23,503 nt of DNA from Trichomonas tenax. Its lineage: Eukaryota; Parabasalia; Trichomonadida; Trichomonadidae. Below the pieces are notes generated by a model, which was given only the letters and a program-made list of their open reading frames with translations, had not been told where the DNA came from and searched no databases. A program made the translations under genes and the position numbers. The stretch lies in NCBI GenBank assembly GCA_023091735.1, contig JALKBU010000817.1:1-23503 (forward strand), in the 5' to 3' direction. Positions 23,236 through 23,503 of the stretch are shown here, piece by piece. The stretch's first letter is position 1; each line of letters starts with the position of its first letter.

Positions 23236-23503
23236 AAAATTTAAAAAATAAGAAAACAAGATAAGGGACTGGGACAAAATAGAACAACGTGCTTTTCTGA
23301 CACGCAACTTATTTTTGACATGTAAAGTCAGGATGTCAAAATAAAGGAAAGTGACATGTTTGTGGGAAAAAATGGGAAAGTGTCAATAGGTTGAAATGGA
23401 TTGAACTCAATGTTGGAAGCCAAAGAAGACTTCATTGTGAGTAGTTGTGGCCTTATAGTGAAGGATGTTATTTGTGCTATCAGCATCCTGACGATAGCAC
23501 ATC
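23236..23503. other. Right-edge spacer ending in a hairpin
   Basis: No gene was seen. At 23474-23500 gtgctatc and gatagcac form a perfect 8-bp stem around an 11-base loop, cut close by the window edge. An overlapping pair, aggatg (23463-23468) with catcct, could compete with it. Confidence 0.45.

Noticed and set aside
1..23503. tRNA, rRNA, CRISPR array or bacterial operon signals
   Set aside because: No B-box-like GGTTCGAATCC with matching stems, no conserved rRNA words, no regularly spaced repeat-spacer array and no ribosome-binding sites were seen; the gene content is eukaryotic.
1..23503. Trichomonad-type introns (conserved ACTAACACACAG 3' motif)
   Set aside because: The motif was not found; the nearest resemblance (attaacacacaac near 1924) lies in non-coding DNA with no matching 5' site.

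Overview
The window looks like nuclear DNA of a parabasalid protist, a trichomonad of the Trichomonas/Tritrichomonas type. The reasons are: AT-rich DNA with long gene-poor spacers; intron-less reading frames on both strands; a TCATA initiator-like element a few bases before one ATG; stop codons that overlap TAAA in several genes; and a gene set typical of these organisms (ankyrin-like DUF3447-type protein, beta-helix surface-type protein, divergent PPP phosphatase, fringe-like glycosyltransferase). The species cannot be fixed from this sequence alone.

The left 13 kb is accessory and decayed. It opens with the C-terminal tail of a protein (3-95). A repeat-rich spacer and two broken coding relics follow (2591-2770, about 3205-3863). 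Next come an ankyrin-like gene with a frameshifted 5' end (4132-5230), a 21-bp tandem array (5271-5386), a very AT-rich coding relic (5414-6136) and a minus-strand beta-helix protein fragment (6176-7168). From 7.5 to 12.6 kb there are no intact genes. Several ghost reading frames, mostly on the minus strand, can still be followed through stops and frameshifts. Short dispersed repeats, E2F-like GGCGCC sites and a 126-bp inverted-repeat element (12797-12922) are scattered among them.

The right part holds the intact genes: an SGT1-like TPR-CS co-chaperone (13337-14242, +), an unknown 500-aa helical protein (14709-16211, +), a PPP-family phosphatase homologue whose metal ligands are largely replaced (16312-17331, -), a fringe/C1GALT-like glycosyltransferase (19506-20675, +) and an unknown 381-aa protein (20829-21974, -). 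The genes at 14709 and 16312 are convergent, as are those at 19506 and 20829. A small membrane-protein gene broken by one extra T in a T run lies at 18761-19130 (-). A GC-rich island that could be a repeat or structured RNA lies at 18024-18150.

The genes do not form an evident pathway. They are separate eukaryotic transcription units set beside a graveyard of mobile-element-like or recently lost genes. The most notable items are the apparent pseudophosphatase, the ghost gene that keeps one frame through three TAA stops, the short peptide-coding repeat whose two copies differ only at synonymous sites, and the perfect inverted-repeat element.
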